From positions 3,181,402 through 3,245,401 of the forward strand of contig KL647292.1 of assembly GCA_000727475.1 (NCBI GenBank): a stretch of DNA of 64,000 nucleotides, in the 5' to 3' direction. Of this stretch, positions 1 through 12,900 are shown one piece after another. A program made the translations under genes and the position numbers. How positions within the stretch are numbered: position 1 is the first letter of the stretch; each line of letters begins with the position of its first letter. Below the pieces are notes generated by a model, which saw only the letters and a list, made by a program, of their open reading frames with translations, made no database searches and was not told where the DNA came from. This DNA comes from Sarcocystis neurona (taxonomy: Eukaryota; Apicomplexa; Conoidasida; Eucoccidiorida; Sarcocystidae).

Positions 1-300
1 CACGTCAAAGCAGCAGAGGGCTGTGACGGGGAACCTCGACGGCAGGTATACCTGGGTGGAGAAATGTACATACAGATTGAAGACAGAGGCTTCACACCGC
101 TAGGACGCGACCCGTGGACATGGGTGTGTGCATGAGAAGCTAGATACATCCGTATACACATACATATAAGATAGACCAGAAGAGCCCCCCCACGGCAGGT
201 ATATATGTGGGTGAGGAAATGCATGCAGAAATGCAGAGTATAAGGCTCACATATGACGTAGCCCATGGACATGTGTATTTGAGCAGCATATATGTGTGTG
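1..300. repeat. Diverged minisatellite in helicase intron
   Basis: A unit of roughly 150 bp appears twice. Each copy opens with CGGCAGGTATA, followed by a GGGTG(G)AG(G)AAATG block, and ends near a GGACATG(G)GTGT block at about 118-130 and 268-278. It lies in the intron before the exon at 941 and has no coding support. Confidence 0.5.
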
Positions 301-940
301 GAAAGACTGACGAGAAGACTCGCAGGGCACAAGTGTGTGTGGCTGGGGGTCGCTACAGAGAGGCAGCAGACAAATGGTTTTTTTTAGAAGACGAAGGACA
401 TGCGGGGGGCTGTCTACATGAGTCCGCGAGGAAACGGGATATTCAACAGTTTCTTGAAGATACGCGGGGACGCATGCGTAGGGGGGATTGGGAAGACAGA
501 AGCGGCCTCTGCGTTATCGTCGCATGGCTTCCCTTCGTCCCTCTGCTTCTCGCTTCCTTTTTTCCGGAGAAATCTGTTAGAGGTGTGGCTTTCGTGTGTC
601 CCTGCTCTCCGGCTGTGTGCGTGTGTGTGTGCGTCTTCGGGAAGAGGGCGTCGTCTCGTCTCTGCTTTTGCTTTCCGCTTCCTGCCCCTGCTGCTGCTGC
701 GTGGGGAACGTCGGTCTGTGTGTGGGTTGACTGCTTTGCGCGCAGGACTCGATCCCAGAACTTGTTGTATATATGTAACTTTCTTGCGCTCTCTCCCCCT
801 TCCGCCCCCCCTCCTCTCTCTCTTCTCTTGTACACACATATACGTGTGTGTGCTTGGTCCGCCCTCCCGCTGCTGCTGGTGCTGCTGCAAGCGTGAAAAT
901 GTGTGCTTGTGTGTGGGGTGACTGCTTTTTGCTCGCGCAG

Positions 941-3900
941 AACTTGATCGCTCTGTGCCGACAGCTGGACGCAGCACAGATGCTGCCGTGCCTCATCTTC
1001 AATTTCTGCCGCCATGAAATTCGTGTTATGGGCGTCGGGATGGCCACGCGGCTGAAGGACATGCAGATGAATAAATATTACGGCACCGAAGAAGCTGCCT
1101 ACCGCACAAGACTTCTCAACAAAAAGCGTCTCGAGCAGTATCAGGTAAACAAGCAAGCAAAAACACAGAGACAGAGACAGGCAGATAGACACACGGAGAG
1201 ACAGATAGACACACGGAGACGGGGACAGAGAGACACATAGACATAGACACAGAGGGGGACAGATAGACACAGATATAGAGAGAAAAACAAAGTCCAACGT
1301 CGTCTTTTTGCGTGTGAATGTGAAAGACTTGTACATTTGAACCACGTCTAACATGAAGGAAAGTGGCGCCATCACACACTCAGAAAAATATGAATACTGC
1401 GTAAATCTATACGTGCGCCAACAGATCCTCGACCATACATACATATCTGCATGCATGGGTATATACGTATGTGTATATATGTTTGTACATGTGTGAGAAG
1501 AGATACACATGTGTAAATGTGGATAAAATTGTGGATAAAGAGACACCCACATCTTTGTTTCTTTACTGCGAGTGAAATAGAGATCAATGTGTAAACATCC
1601 ATATATATATGCATACATGAATGGATATATGCGTAGAGATGTATGTGAGTATACGTGTATGTGTGTGAAGATATATAAATATGTCAATGTGTGTATATTT
1701 GTATGTATGCACATCTTCACGTCTTTGTGTGTGTGTGTGTGTGTGTCTTACTGAAATGTATGGACGCTGAAGCAATCCGTTCCATATATACGTAGAAAGA
1801 AGGGAGGATGCGTGAGCGCAGTCCCTCCTTTCGGCCGTTTTATCGACCTTTCTTCTTTGACATATATATATCTTCTTCACTCGGCCTTCTCTCTCTCAGT
1901 GCGCATATATGTACGAAGACCGTATATATCTGTGTGTATATACACATACACATATATATTGTGTATGTATATATGTGTATGTGTCTTTCTCTCCCCGCTT
2001 CCTGATCAGTTTGTCTTGCAGTACATATGTGTATATACAAAAGTTTTCCATATATACGAGAGTCTCTTCCTGTCCCTCTCCCCCAGCTCTGTGTGTCTCT
2101 CTCTCTCTTGGTGTACACACACGTCAAGACCTTCCTGTCTATACACTTCGCTCTCTCTTGCTGTATATATATATATATGCAGCGAAACTCCGTACTTTAT
2201 ATGTTCATATATACGTGGGTATGTACCTCTGTTTCGCTCTTATCCGTGCATCTACTGTCATGACGTGCAAACATATTCTCATAGTACTCCTCAAAATCTC
2301 TTTCGAATGTGTACATCCGTGGATTTGTGTCCCTCCGTCCTCTCCTCCACTCCCCGTGTCTCCCCTCCCCACACACATACATACAAATATGATCGTCTGT
2401 ATTTCTTCCATCTATATATGTGTGTACGGTTTTCCCTCCCTAACCCCTGCATTTTCTCTTGCGTTCTCTCTGCCTCTAAATACATATATATACATGTATA
2501 GATATATCCAACAGTTCTCCTTCCTGTGTGTATATATATATGTAGATTTGTGACCGCTTTTCTCCCACGTTTCCCGTTGCGTTCTTTTTGCATGTGTCTG
2601 TAGTGATCTCCTCCTCCAAGGTTTCCCATGACTCACTCCGACAGTCTCCGTGTGTAGTCGCCTGCTTCAAGTTCCTCCCACTTTTTTTCTGTCCTTTCCT
2701 CTCTGTGTCTCTCTCTCGGTAGACGTGTCCGTCCTTTCCCCTCCCTCTGTCTCTGTGTGTGTCTCCGAGAGTAGACCCGTCCCCCACCTTTCCCGCAGCT
2801 GGCTGTGTCTCGCTGTTTTTCCCCCCGTGTGGCGCCGCACCAGCCGTCCCGTGTGGCGCGTCTCTCTGCACATGCGTCTCCGCCTCCTGTCCCTGCTGGT
2901 TTTGGCGGGTGTTGCTGCGCCGTTTCTGTCTTCTTTTTTGGAGCGGCGGGTGCTGTGCTGTCTGCTTCTTGGCGTTCTGCACCTCCGTCTGGGGGGGACA
3001 CGCAGGCAGCAGTGGCCCAGCGGGTGATGCAGGCGAAGCTGCGCGGCATGTCGTGGCAGCAGAGAGAGGCCCAGGGTCTAGGGAAGGAAGAGATAGGAGA
3101 GACGGAAGACGAGGAGCTGCCCCCTCCGCCCGTCGACATCGCCGAAGAAGTGGACGAAGAATTCTCCTTCGCGTCTCTCAAGGCGCTTGGGACGAACTAC
3201 GACGACGTGAACTATGCGCTGAACCGAGCCAAATGTATGCGCCCCTTTCCCCTTCCCCCACACCGCAACAGGAAGCCCGCCTTTGCTACGTATCATACAC
3301 ATGTGTATCCTTTCCACGTGTACATCGATGTACACTTCTGCAGAGACGCGTACAGAGCGACAACTGCCATCACTTCCGCTATATGTGCACATGTGTGTAT
3401 GCGTGTGTGTATTTGTGGATGTATATATAGGGATATATACATGTGCGTACGTATGCATACGTCTGCTTGTGTGTTGTTCCAGGTATACATCGATATACTC
3501 TTGTGCGGACACACGTATACAGCGAGCACCAGCATGACTTTCGATATACACACATAGGTGCATATATGCATATATACGTATATATATATATATGTGTATA
3601 CGTGTGTACAGATACGTTCGTATGTGTTTCCGGGTATACGTCGATACACGTACGTGCAGAGACACACACACACACACACACACACAGAGGGAGCACGGGC
3701 ATCATGTTTGATATATACATGTATGTATATATATATATGTCTCTCTGGATATACACATACGTATATGCGTGTATATATATATGTATACATATATATCGGG
3801 TATTTTCATCGCTACATACTTAGGTGCAGAATATGTAGAGATATACGTTTGTGTGTGCGTATAAGTTTAGAGATGTATGTATGTGCCAAGACGTTCGTAA

Positions 3901-6900
3901 AAGTAGTAGCGTACGTACATCTGCCCACGTGTGTGAGTTGCTGCATGCAGATGCATTTCCTCGTATCACCCCACGCACAGAGAGATGACCGCATCTATTC
4001 GTACAAGAGAGATGACCGCATCTATTCGTACAAGTGGAAGGCTGTTGTCGAGCACCTGCACCTGCACCTGCCTATCTCTGACTGGCCTCCACGTCCTTCT
4101 TCTTATAGACATTTCTGTGTCCCTCTCTGTAGTACACCTGCAGACACATGGAAGGGACTCGAAGTCTGTGTATGTGTGGGTCTGTGTATGTATGGGCGCA
4201 CTGGCGACTAATGTCTGTGTGTATATACACATACATATATCTCCGCGTTTATGTATCTGTCAACACGGGAGAGGCTCGAAGTCTGTATATACGTATGTGT
4301 ACACACAGACGGCTTACGTGTCAATATATATACATATATGTATGTATTCCCACGTTTATATATCTGGAAATAGGGAAGAGGCTCCAAGTCGGTGTATACA
4401 TATATATATATATATACATCTGTGCGCATAGACGACGAACGTGTCAACATATATACATGTGTATATATATGTATGTATGTCGTCCCACGTCTGTATATCT
4501 GTAAATAGGCAAGAGGCTCGGAGTCTGTATGTGTATGTGTGCGTCTCTATATTTTTGTCTCTGCGTCTGTCTATCCTTCGGAGAGGCTCGAAGTGTGTGT
4601 ATGCATGTTAACGTTGGAGTTTGTATATCTGCTCAGTATGCGTGTGTACGTGTATATACATGTATGTGCGTGTATACGTGTATATGTATATACACATACG
4701 ACTATACAGGCCTCTCTGCACAGACATCTCCTTTGTACGTCTGTGCCTATGTGTATATATGGCAGTAAGATAGAGCCGGAACTGTATGTATGTATATGTA
4801 TATATGTGTGTGAGCGCGGAAGAAAATGAAGAAAAGAGGAGACGAGGAACAGGGAATCTGACGACTCAAAGAGCAACGTGCCGTCTGTGCCAAATTTGAA
4901 AAAGAAAAGAAAAAGAGTCAGTCGAAGACGGTGTTGAATAGGTGCATGCGTGCGTGCACGTATGTGTGTGGACCTCTCAGGGATTTCTACTATAGACAAG
5001 CCAGCATCACCCGTGTATACGCATGTACATATATGTATGTGGATGTATACGTGTTTGTGTACGTAGATGTATAGATATATGTTTATGTATATGTACACAT
5101 ACATATGTGTGTGTGTATGTATGTATACATGCATGTACATCGATGTGTACGTATATTGATAAATGTGTGTGTGTGTATACATATGTGTATGTGTATATAA
5201 AGAGAGAGAGAGAGGTAGACGCCAAGTGCACGCATTAGTATACACGCATATGTGTGTCCTCACGTAGAGAGCAGCTGGTATTTTTATACCCATGCAGGGG
5301 CATCTCGCGGTCTTTATTCTCCATCGTGCTGGTGCAGTGGTGTGCGCTGCGCCTTGCGTCATTGCCTCTGCTCTGCTCTCTGTTTCTGTGCGTAATAGTA
5401 TCCGTCCGTGGGCTCGGCGCGATGTGCTGCTGAAGCGAGAGCTTGGGCTGAAAAAGCGGACGCAACAGTGGACGGGGGGGGGGGGCGGTGGGTCGCGGGC
5501 AGGGCTGCTGCTGCGCTCGCAGAGAGACAGGCAGCCGCTCGCAGAAGAAGGCGCGGCGGGCGGATACAGGGGAACTCTCGTGCCATCGCTAGCGCTATAC
5601 ATGCTCCCGAGCAGCTGGCATCTGTCTCTACGAAGGAAGTTCGGATCACAAAGCTTGCAAGCGCAGGGAGGAGAGAGAAGGAGATACTCTCATTATGTGT
5701 GGGTCTCCCGGTGTGGCTGCCTTCCACATGTGCGGGTAGCGGCAGGTTTTTCTTGCATGCCCTTGGGAGAAGCGTCCGCACCTGCAGCACATGCACACAG
5801 AACTGCCGCGTGACCGTTGCACGCAGTCGCCTCCGTCTCCACACGTATACCGACATGCGTAGTACTCGTCTATATCCTGCTCCTGTGTCTCTGTCTCCTG
5901 GTACATTATGGTTACGTTGGAGTCCCGCACACATCCCTGCCTCTGTGTTGCGGCGCGCGGTGTACGTACACCTGGTGCGCCCGAGCTGCGCGTCTGTCTG
6001 TTGCGCGGCCGCTGTGCTGCTGCACGGCGCCATCACGAGGGCTGCGGTCTCTGTGTGTGAGGAATTCGGTTCTCCGCTGCTGTCGGTGCTGCGGCTGCTG
6101 CTGCAGCGCGGTCCACCTCTTCCCCGACGTATCAGGGGCTGCTGGAAGGCCTGCGGCGCGGTGTTGGGGTGTACGACGCAGGGCTGCCCCGCCCGTACCG
6201 CGAAGCGGTCGATATTCTCTTCCGCATTGGCTACCTGCGGATCTGCATCTGCAGCAACGCGCTGGCGCTGGGTATGAACTTGCCCTGCAGAACTTCCGTC
6301 TTTGCGGGCGACGCCTTCGTTCTCACGCCGACACTCTTCAAGCAGGTATCTCACACATCTGTGCGGAACGGACATGGCACGCAGCGCCGCAGACCTGCTC
6401 CAGCACGTTCCCGTCCAGACGTTCCCCTTGCAGACACAAGTGCGGACGGGAGGCGGTGCATGCGTCCTTCTTGGGAGGGAAAAAAAGCGGCGACTGCTGC
6501 TGCAGTCTCCCGGCTGCAGCATGATTTCGCCTCTGGGGACAGGAAAGGGGAGACGGGAAGGGGAGACGGTAAAGGTTGTTTGTTCTTGGAGGCGAGTGCT
6601 CGTTTGCTGCTGCCTCCCCACACATGCGCGGGCTGCGAGAGAATTGTGTAGCATGTCACCTTGCTTTGGTGCGTCTTCGGGTTGTTGCTATTCTTTGTCG
6701 GGCACATCTCTCTCTGTGGATCTGTCCGCATGTCTGTGCGTGCGGAGAGGTTGGCAAATAGACGTCCGCATGCGTCCGCGACAGGAGCTGGGAAGATTCC
6801 CCTGTAGCTGCCACTGCTGCTGCCGCATTGCGTGCTGAGTCTTGACGTGCGCAGGAGTGTCCTTCAGCTGTCCCTGCTCGCGTGTCGTGCAGAAGGCAGA

Positions 6901-9900
6901 TCGGTGCCGCCTCTGCTGCTGTTTGCTGGGGAGACACCGCTTCATTCTTTGCTGGTGCTGCTGCCTGTGGAGGCTGCTGCTTTCCTGACGGGCAGTTTTT
7001 TCGGCGAGTCTCCAGTGCTGCGGGACTGGCCTTCTTCTCCTCATTCGGTCGCGCGACTTTTCCGCTGCTGCTGTTGCTGCTGCGTCTCTTGTTGTGTCTG
7101 TAGACGCGCGGATGGGCTGTCGGCTCTGCTGGTGCTGCTCCTCTGCAGGCGTTGGCATGTCTGCTGTCTGTCTTTGCTTCTGCTGCTGACCTCACGACGT
7201 CCGGTTGCTACTCCTGCTGCTCTCCCGCTGCGACTGCAGATCCTTCTGTCCGTCTTGGTGCTGCTGTTCCTGGCAGCGCTGCACCTGCTGCACCGGCTCC
7301 TACTTTTTCCCCGGTTACCCTGCGGCTTCTGCTGCTACTGTTTCTCCGTCCCTCCTGCTGCTGTTTCTCCGTACGTGTCCCTCTGCCGCTCTCCTTTCTC
7401 CGCTCCTGCTGCTGCTTCTCCTCCTTCCGGTGGTCCTTCTGCCACTGCTGCAGCTGTGACAGTCTGTGCCTGCACGTGTGCCTGTCTGCTGCTGCTGTTG
7501 CGCAGTCAGCGGGCCGCGCAGGACGACGAGGCTTCGACGCGAAGGGGCACGTGGTCTTGTGGGAAATTCCCTTCAGCAAAATCAACCGAATTCTTGAAGC
7601 GCGACTACCCGTCTTCGGCGGAGAGTTCCCCGTCACACCGATGATGAGTACGTACACTCGGCGCTTCGGTGCCGACCCGCGCGGCAGCTGCTGCTGCTGA
7701 CTCAACACCGCGTTGCTCTCTTTCGTCTTGCTGTCGATATACCTGCTGCGCCGTCGTCTTCCCTCACCTTCCCACTCTGTCTCTCCGCCCTCTCTCTGTC
7801 TCTCCGCAGTCGCTCTGTGGAATGACGCATCTGACGCGCCGCTGACCGCAAAGATCCATCCAGAGATGGATACGCGATGGCGTGTATATATATATATATA
7901 TATAAATGAAATATATATAGAGTGGTCTACATATATATATATATATATGTCGGTAGGAGCATATATGTATATATATATGTCAGTAGGGGTATATATATAC
8001 ATATATATATTAAAGTATGGATATGCATACGCATGTAGAAGTATACATATATATATATATATATATCCAGATGTATGTGTACATACATAAGTATGTAGAT
8101 GTATGGACATATATGGAGGTATATATATGACGAGAGGTACTTGTATAGAGATACGTGTACGTATAGACAGAGAATCACTTGCCTATATGTGTGTGTATAT
8201 ATGGAGATATACATGTGTATATACAAGTATGGAGATACACATATATAGAGATACATGCACATCTGTATATATACGTATATATACGTACAGATATATATAT
8301 ATATATGTGTAAGTGTGGACAAAGGCATACGTATACATATATAGACGTTCAGTACAGGAGGAGAGGCGATGTGCTTTTGGTTGCCGGTGTGATGGTTCGT
8401 ACAGCACTGCGGACACTGCGATTTTTTGGTCAAATGGAGACGCAGGGAGGGGCAGAGGAGGAGCGCGTGGTGCAGGCGCTGCAGCGTCTGTTCTTGCAGC
8501 CGCTGTTCTCTGTCTCTCCGGCAAATACCCAGCCGACGGAAAATCAGCTGCAGCACCTTCGCTTCTACGTTCGCTACCATTTCAGGTGAACAACATTACG
8601 TCGCTCCCTGCTGATCCGTTCTTTCATTTGCTGGTGTTGCACCGGCACCCACTGCTGCTGCTGCTGCACCGCCTCCCTGGAGGCCTCGTTGGTGCATTGT
8701 TCTCCGCTGCAGTTCTGCTCTGGAGCTGTTGCTGCTTTGGTTGGGTGAGTCATTTCCTCGTCTTAGATGGCCGCAGCAGCTGCTTTTCGAATGTGGGGCT
8801 GCGTCTTGCTGTGCTTTGGCGCCGGTTCCGCCTGCTCCTGCTTCCCTCCACACGCAGCTGTTGCTGCTTCTCAAATGCATAACCTTTCTCAGCTGCGTCT
8901 GCGACTTCTTTGGTGGCTTCGCCGTTGACCTACTGACCGCCGTTCCCAGCTGCTGCTTCCCCTCCTTCTGCCGCATGCATTTTATTCTTCCGTCTCCTTA
9001 CTTCCGCCTGCAGATGCTGCGGACACTGGTGCTGCCGCTGTTTGCTGCTGCTGCTGCCAGCTCTCTCGCGTATGTGGGCTGCGCTGCTGTTCCTTCTTTG
9101 CATGCCGCTGCCGTTCCAGTTGCCCGAATTTCCTCCTCGCGTTGCTTGTCGTTTCGCCGCTGCTACTACTTAATCCTCTACTGCTGCTGGTGCCTTATCC
9201 TCTGCTGCTGCTGCTGCTGCTTTCTCTGTCGCTGCAGCAGCTGCTATCTGCTTGTTTGTCTTTCTCTTCAGTCAGTAGTGGAGCTCTCGCCTCAGCCCTT
9301 GCTGCTGCTGCTCCGTTCTCCTCGCGCTGTGTGGGGTGTCCACTTGTTGCCGCGCCGCCACCTCTATCTCTGTCTCTCTCTCCTGTGCCCTGCTCAAACG
9401 CATATAGGTATGTGTAGGCATACATACATATACATTCAAAGATATATATATATATGGATACAACGTGTACAGGCGCAGTAGCCGCTAATCCGCGTGCGGG
9501 CTCCGTCATCCTGCTGCGGCTGTCCGTATCGCGCAGCACACGTTGATCCTCGCTAGTGTGAGGATGACGCTTCCCTCTTCGTTGCGCGCGGTGAACACCC
9601 TGCGTCGGGTTTGTTTGATCTTGCCGCTTTCTTCTCCTCGCTAGTCTCCGTGTCGCCTGCCTCTCTCTGTTCTTTTCCTCCTCTTCCTTTTCCTTGGAAT
9701 GGTTGGCCTTTCTTTTCTTCCAGTCTCCCTCTCTCGTACACTCCTACTACTACGATTACTCTCTAGTGGACATCTCTCTCTCCCTTTTACTCTTGTGTTC
9801 GTTTTCTTGTTTTCTTCTCCTCTGCCGCGCTCTACGTTTCCTGGTGGGCTCTCCCGTCAGCTGCTGCTGCTGCTGCCCGCCGGCTTGCTTCCTGTTGCTC

Positions 9901-12900
9901 TCTCAGGTTTATATGTGACTTGTTGTCGCGTCTGGGCCTTCTCCACGACGGCGCTACGGCAGCAGAAGCAGCAGGCGAAGGCTGTCGCCCGAGCGTATGG
10001 GGAGCCCTGGTGGAACTCCTCTACGAAAGCGGGACGCCGAGCTTCCTGTTCCATTACTTGCTCTTCTCAGGTAAGACACTGCTAAGGCAGCTGCTGCTGT
10101 GGTCCTTGTGGGGCATCATCTCTGGTGCGCCTCACCGGGCACGTGAAGCTCCTCTGAGAGGCGGTTCGCATGTCTGCTTTGTGCGACAGCTTTTGCTCTT
10201 GTACCTGCTGCTGCTCTCTTTGTTGTGGACGGGCTCCTGCTGCTGCTGCTGCGTCGCGTACAAACCCCTGCCGCCTCTTCTTGTTCGTCCCGCGTCTGCT
10301 GCTACTGACCGCTTTTCGTACGTGCTTCTTCTTGTGGGCGCTACTGCGTCTTCGTCGGACGCTTGTTGCACTGGGGCACTGCGCGCTGGTGCTGCTGCAG
10401 CGATTTCCGAGCCGCTTTAAGGAGAAGCGTCTGCAGTTGCGCGGGATGTTTCCTCTTTCTCACGAGTTGCAGCTCTGCTTTCCTTTTTCTGTCCCAGCAG
10501 TTCGTCGTAGAGCAGTCTACATGTAGCCCTATCCTTCACACGAGAGCTCACTAACGAGACGCTTCCAAGACACTTTCTGACCGAAGAAGAAAACACGTAC
10601 ATGTACGACCATGTGGTCTCCGCGTACATATATGTACGATATATGCGAGGTGTACATATAAATTTGGAGACGTATGTAGTGCACATACCTTGTACGTATG
10701 TATATGTGTGTGTGTAAACGAATGGGGAGCTACACCGTTAGTATGTGGAGGTAGATATGTAGCAACGCGCCGCCGTGTGACTGCTTTCGATAGATACACA
10801 CGTCGGCGTAGTACACGTGTACACTTGTGTATGTATGAGGACACCAGTCTAGAAGGAGTGCACGCAAAAGAAAGGTGCTGCGCCCGTATATCACTCCCCT
10901 TTCTTCGTCAATGAGACGCGGCATCGGCACGACGTTCTGAGCGATGCCCTGCTCCGTTGGAGTCAAGTGTTCCTTCGGGGCTGACTCTCAGCTCGACGTG
11001 TGCTGCGGCTACTGCTGCTGGTACCGACGCCGCTGCGGCTGCTGGTGGTGAGCCGTGACGGGCGCGGCGCTGACGGAGATGCTGTTCCTGCTGCTGCTGC
11101 TGTGTAGGCGTGCTGCAGCGTCACTTGGAAATGCAGAACAGCGAAGAGGGAAAGGCGCTGCTGCTGCTGCGAGTCCTCGCCCTCTGTGTCGGGCCGGAGC
11201 CCGTCCACTCTGGCCAGCTGCTGCGGCACCGACTGAGGCACATAAGCATGTTAAAGAAGGCGCGACGTGAGCTGGAGGAGGAGGAGGCGGAGCAGCGGAA
11301 AACAAAGCAGCAACAGCAGCGAGGACGCCGTGGTCAGCGAGCAGTGAGGAATGCAGCTGCAGCAGCGGCGCAGCCTCCTGTGCGCCTCAAGCCTCTGATG
11401 GCCCTGCTCCCCGACGATGTGGAGGCTGCGATCGATGCCTACAGTCGACTGGTGAATCTTGCTGCTCTCCACGCAACAAACCAAGTGTAGAGAATATGTG
11501 CAAATACTTACATACATACGAGTATAAATCTTCTCCTCTTCTTTTTGCAGTCCTACGGGCAGCAGCAGGTGGAGAGAATCCGTGTGTATATGTATGTATC
11601 TGTGATGTGTGTATCTGTGTGCGGGTATCGATCCTGCAGTTCTCCAGGCAACGGCAGAGACGTAGAGCGTACCTATATATATATATATATGGAACGTGTG
11701 CCTGTGTGGGAGTATAAATGTTGCGGTTCCCCAGGCAACAGCAGAAATGTAGAGAATACATATAAATATATGTGGCACGCGTGTCTGTGTGTGTAAGTAG
11801 GTCAGGTGCGTCGTGGTGCCGCGCACTACGGAAGATGTGAGGGTGGCAGTCGTGGGTACGCTTGCCTAGTAAAGCACAGTCGTCAGTGAGCGGTGGTGGG
11901 TACGCGAGGGCTACGTGTACGTACACCCGAGGACGTAATGTCTGTACACACGGACGTACAGAAACTCATGTGTAGATGGTTCGCACGTCTATGTATTTCT
12001 TCTACGCATGTGTGTGTGCGTGCGGATGAAGTAAGCGTGTGTCGTGTGTGTATATGTGTGTATATATGTGTGTGTGTGTCCACTGGCGTCTACATATATA
12101 TATATATGGAAATCTGTGTTCTCGTTTATAATATACGTTTATGGTAGGTGTGTGTTGCTGTGTGGTGGTACATAGGCCGACAAGCGCGTGCGTGTGTGTA
12201 CACGTGTATTTTCTGACGGGACGTACGCGTATCTATCTCCGAGTCTATAACGCAGAAGAGTACCTGTGAAGAGATCTCTACGACGCACTACTCGGAAGAC
12301 GTGGTGCGCAGCGTGCTGCCAACACGTAGGCGCCCGTACCACATGCCGGGGACGTCACACATGTCTGTGTAGGGGTGTAGACTCTGGTGTATTTGCGTGA
12401 CGCGCATGTATAGATATACGTCCGTCAACAGCGCCTTGAGGAATATTCGGGTGCAGAGTACCTGGGTGCTTGCGTCGCTGCACGTTTGCACGTAGGAGAC
12501 GTGCAGCAGCAGGTGCTGTTGCTCGCCGGCGAGGCCACCCGTGGGAAAAAGTGTGATGTGGGTTTTTTTTCCTGAGTTGTACGTGTCGTTATTAGACAAG
12601 TAAAGCTTCAACTGCCTGCAAGTGCAAACTGACGGCAGGTTTGGCTTTTCTCCTGCCCAAGGGACGCCGCTGCAGCAAAGACACCGCCGGTAGATCTGCC
12701 CCTGTGCGTGTGTGGGTCAAGAACTGTACGAGTGAACGCACCGCATCTGGCGGAGGGACGGTGCCTGTGGGTGTGCATACACGTGTGTCTTTGTTTGTCT
12801 TCGGAAGAAGAGAAAGAAATATGTACACATACACGCGCGCGCATACAAAAATAGAGTGGTGGGTATTTGTGGTGAAGAAAAAACAAGCGTGTGCCCGTAC

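Noticed and set aside
207..5230. Many ORFs of 60-340 codons in the first 5 kb, on both strands
   Set aside because: They translate TG/TA/CT microsatellites into Y/I/C/H/T/V strings, overlap each other in all frames and have no domain signal. Only the helicase exons at 941-1144 and 3006-3234 are supported.
5359..6654. Minus-strand 431-codon ORF
   Set aside because: It lies antisense to the helicase motif V exon and reads through CAG/CTG-rich intron DNA. Its composition is biased and no family is recognised.
7208..8110. Minus-strand 300-codon ORF rich in Q, R, T and Y
   Set aside because: It is antisense to two firmly placed helicase exons (7506-7647 and 7810-7881) and continues into TATA repeats.
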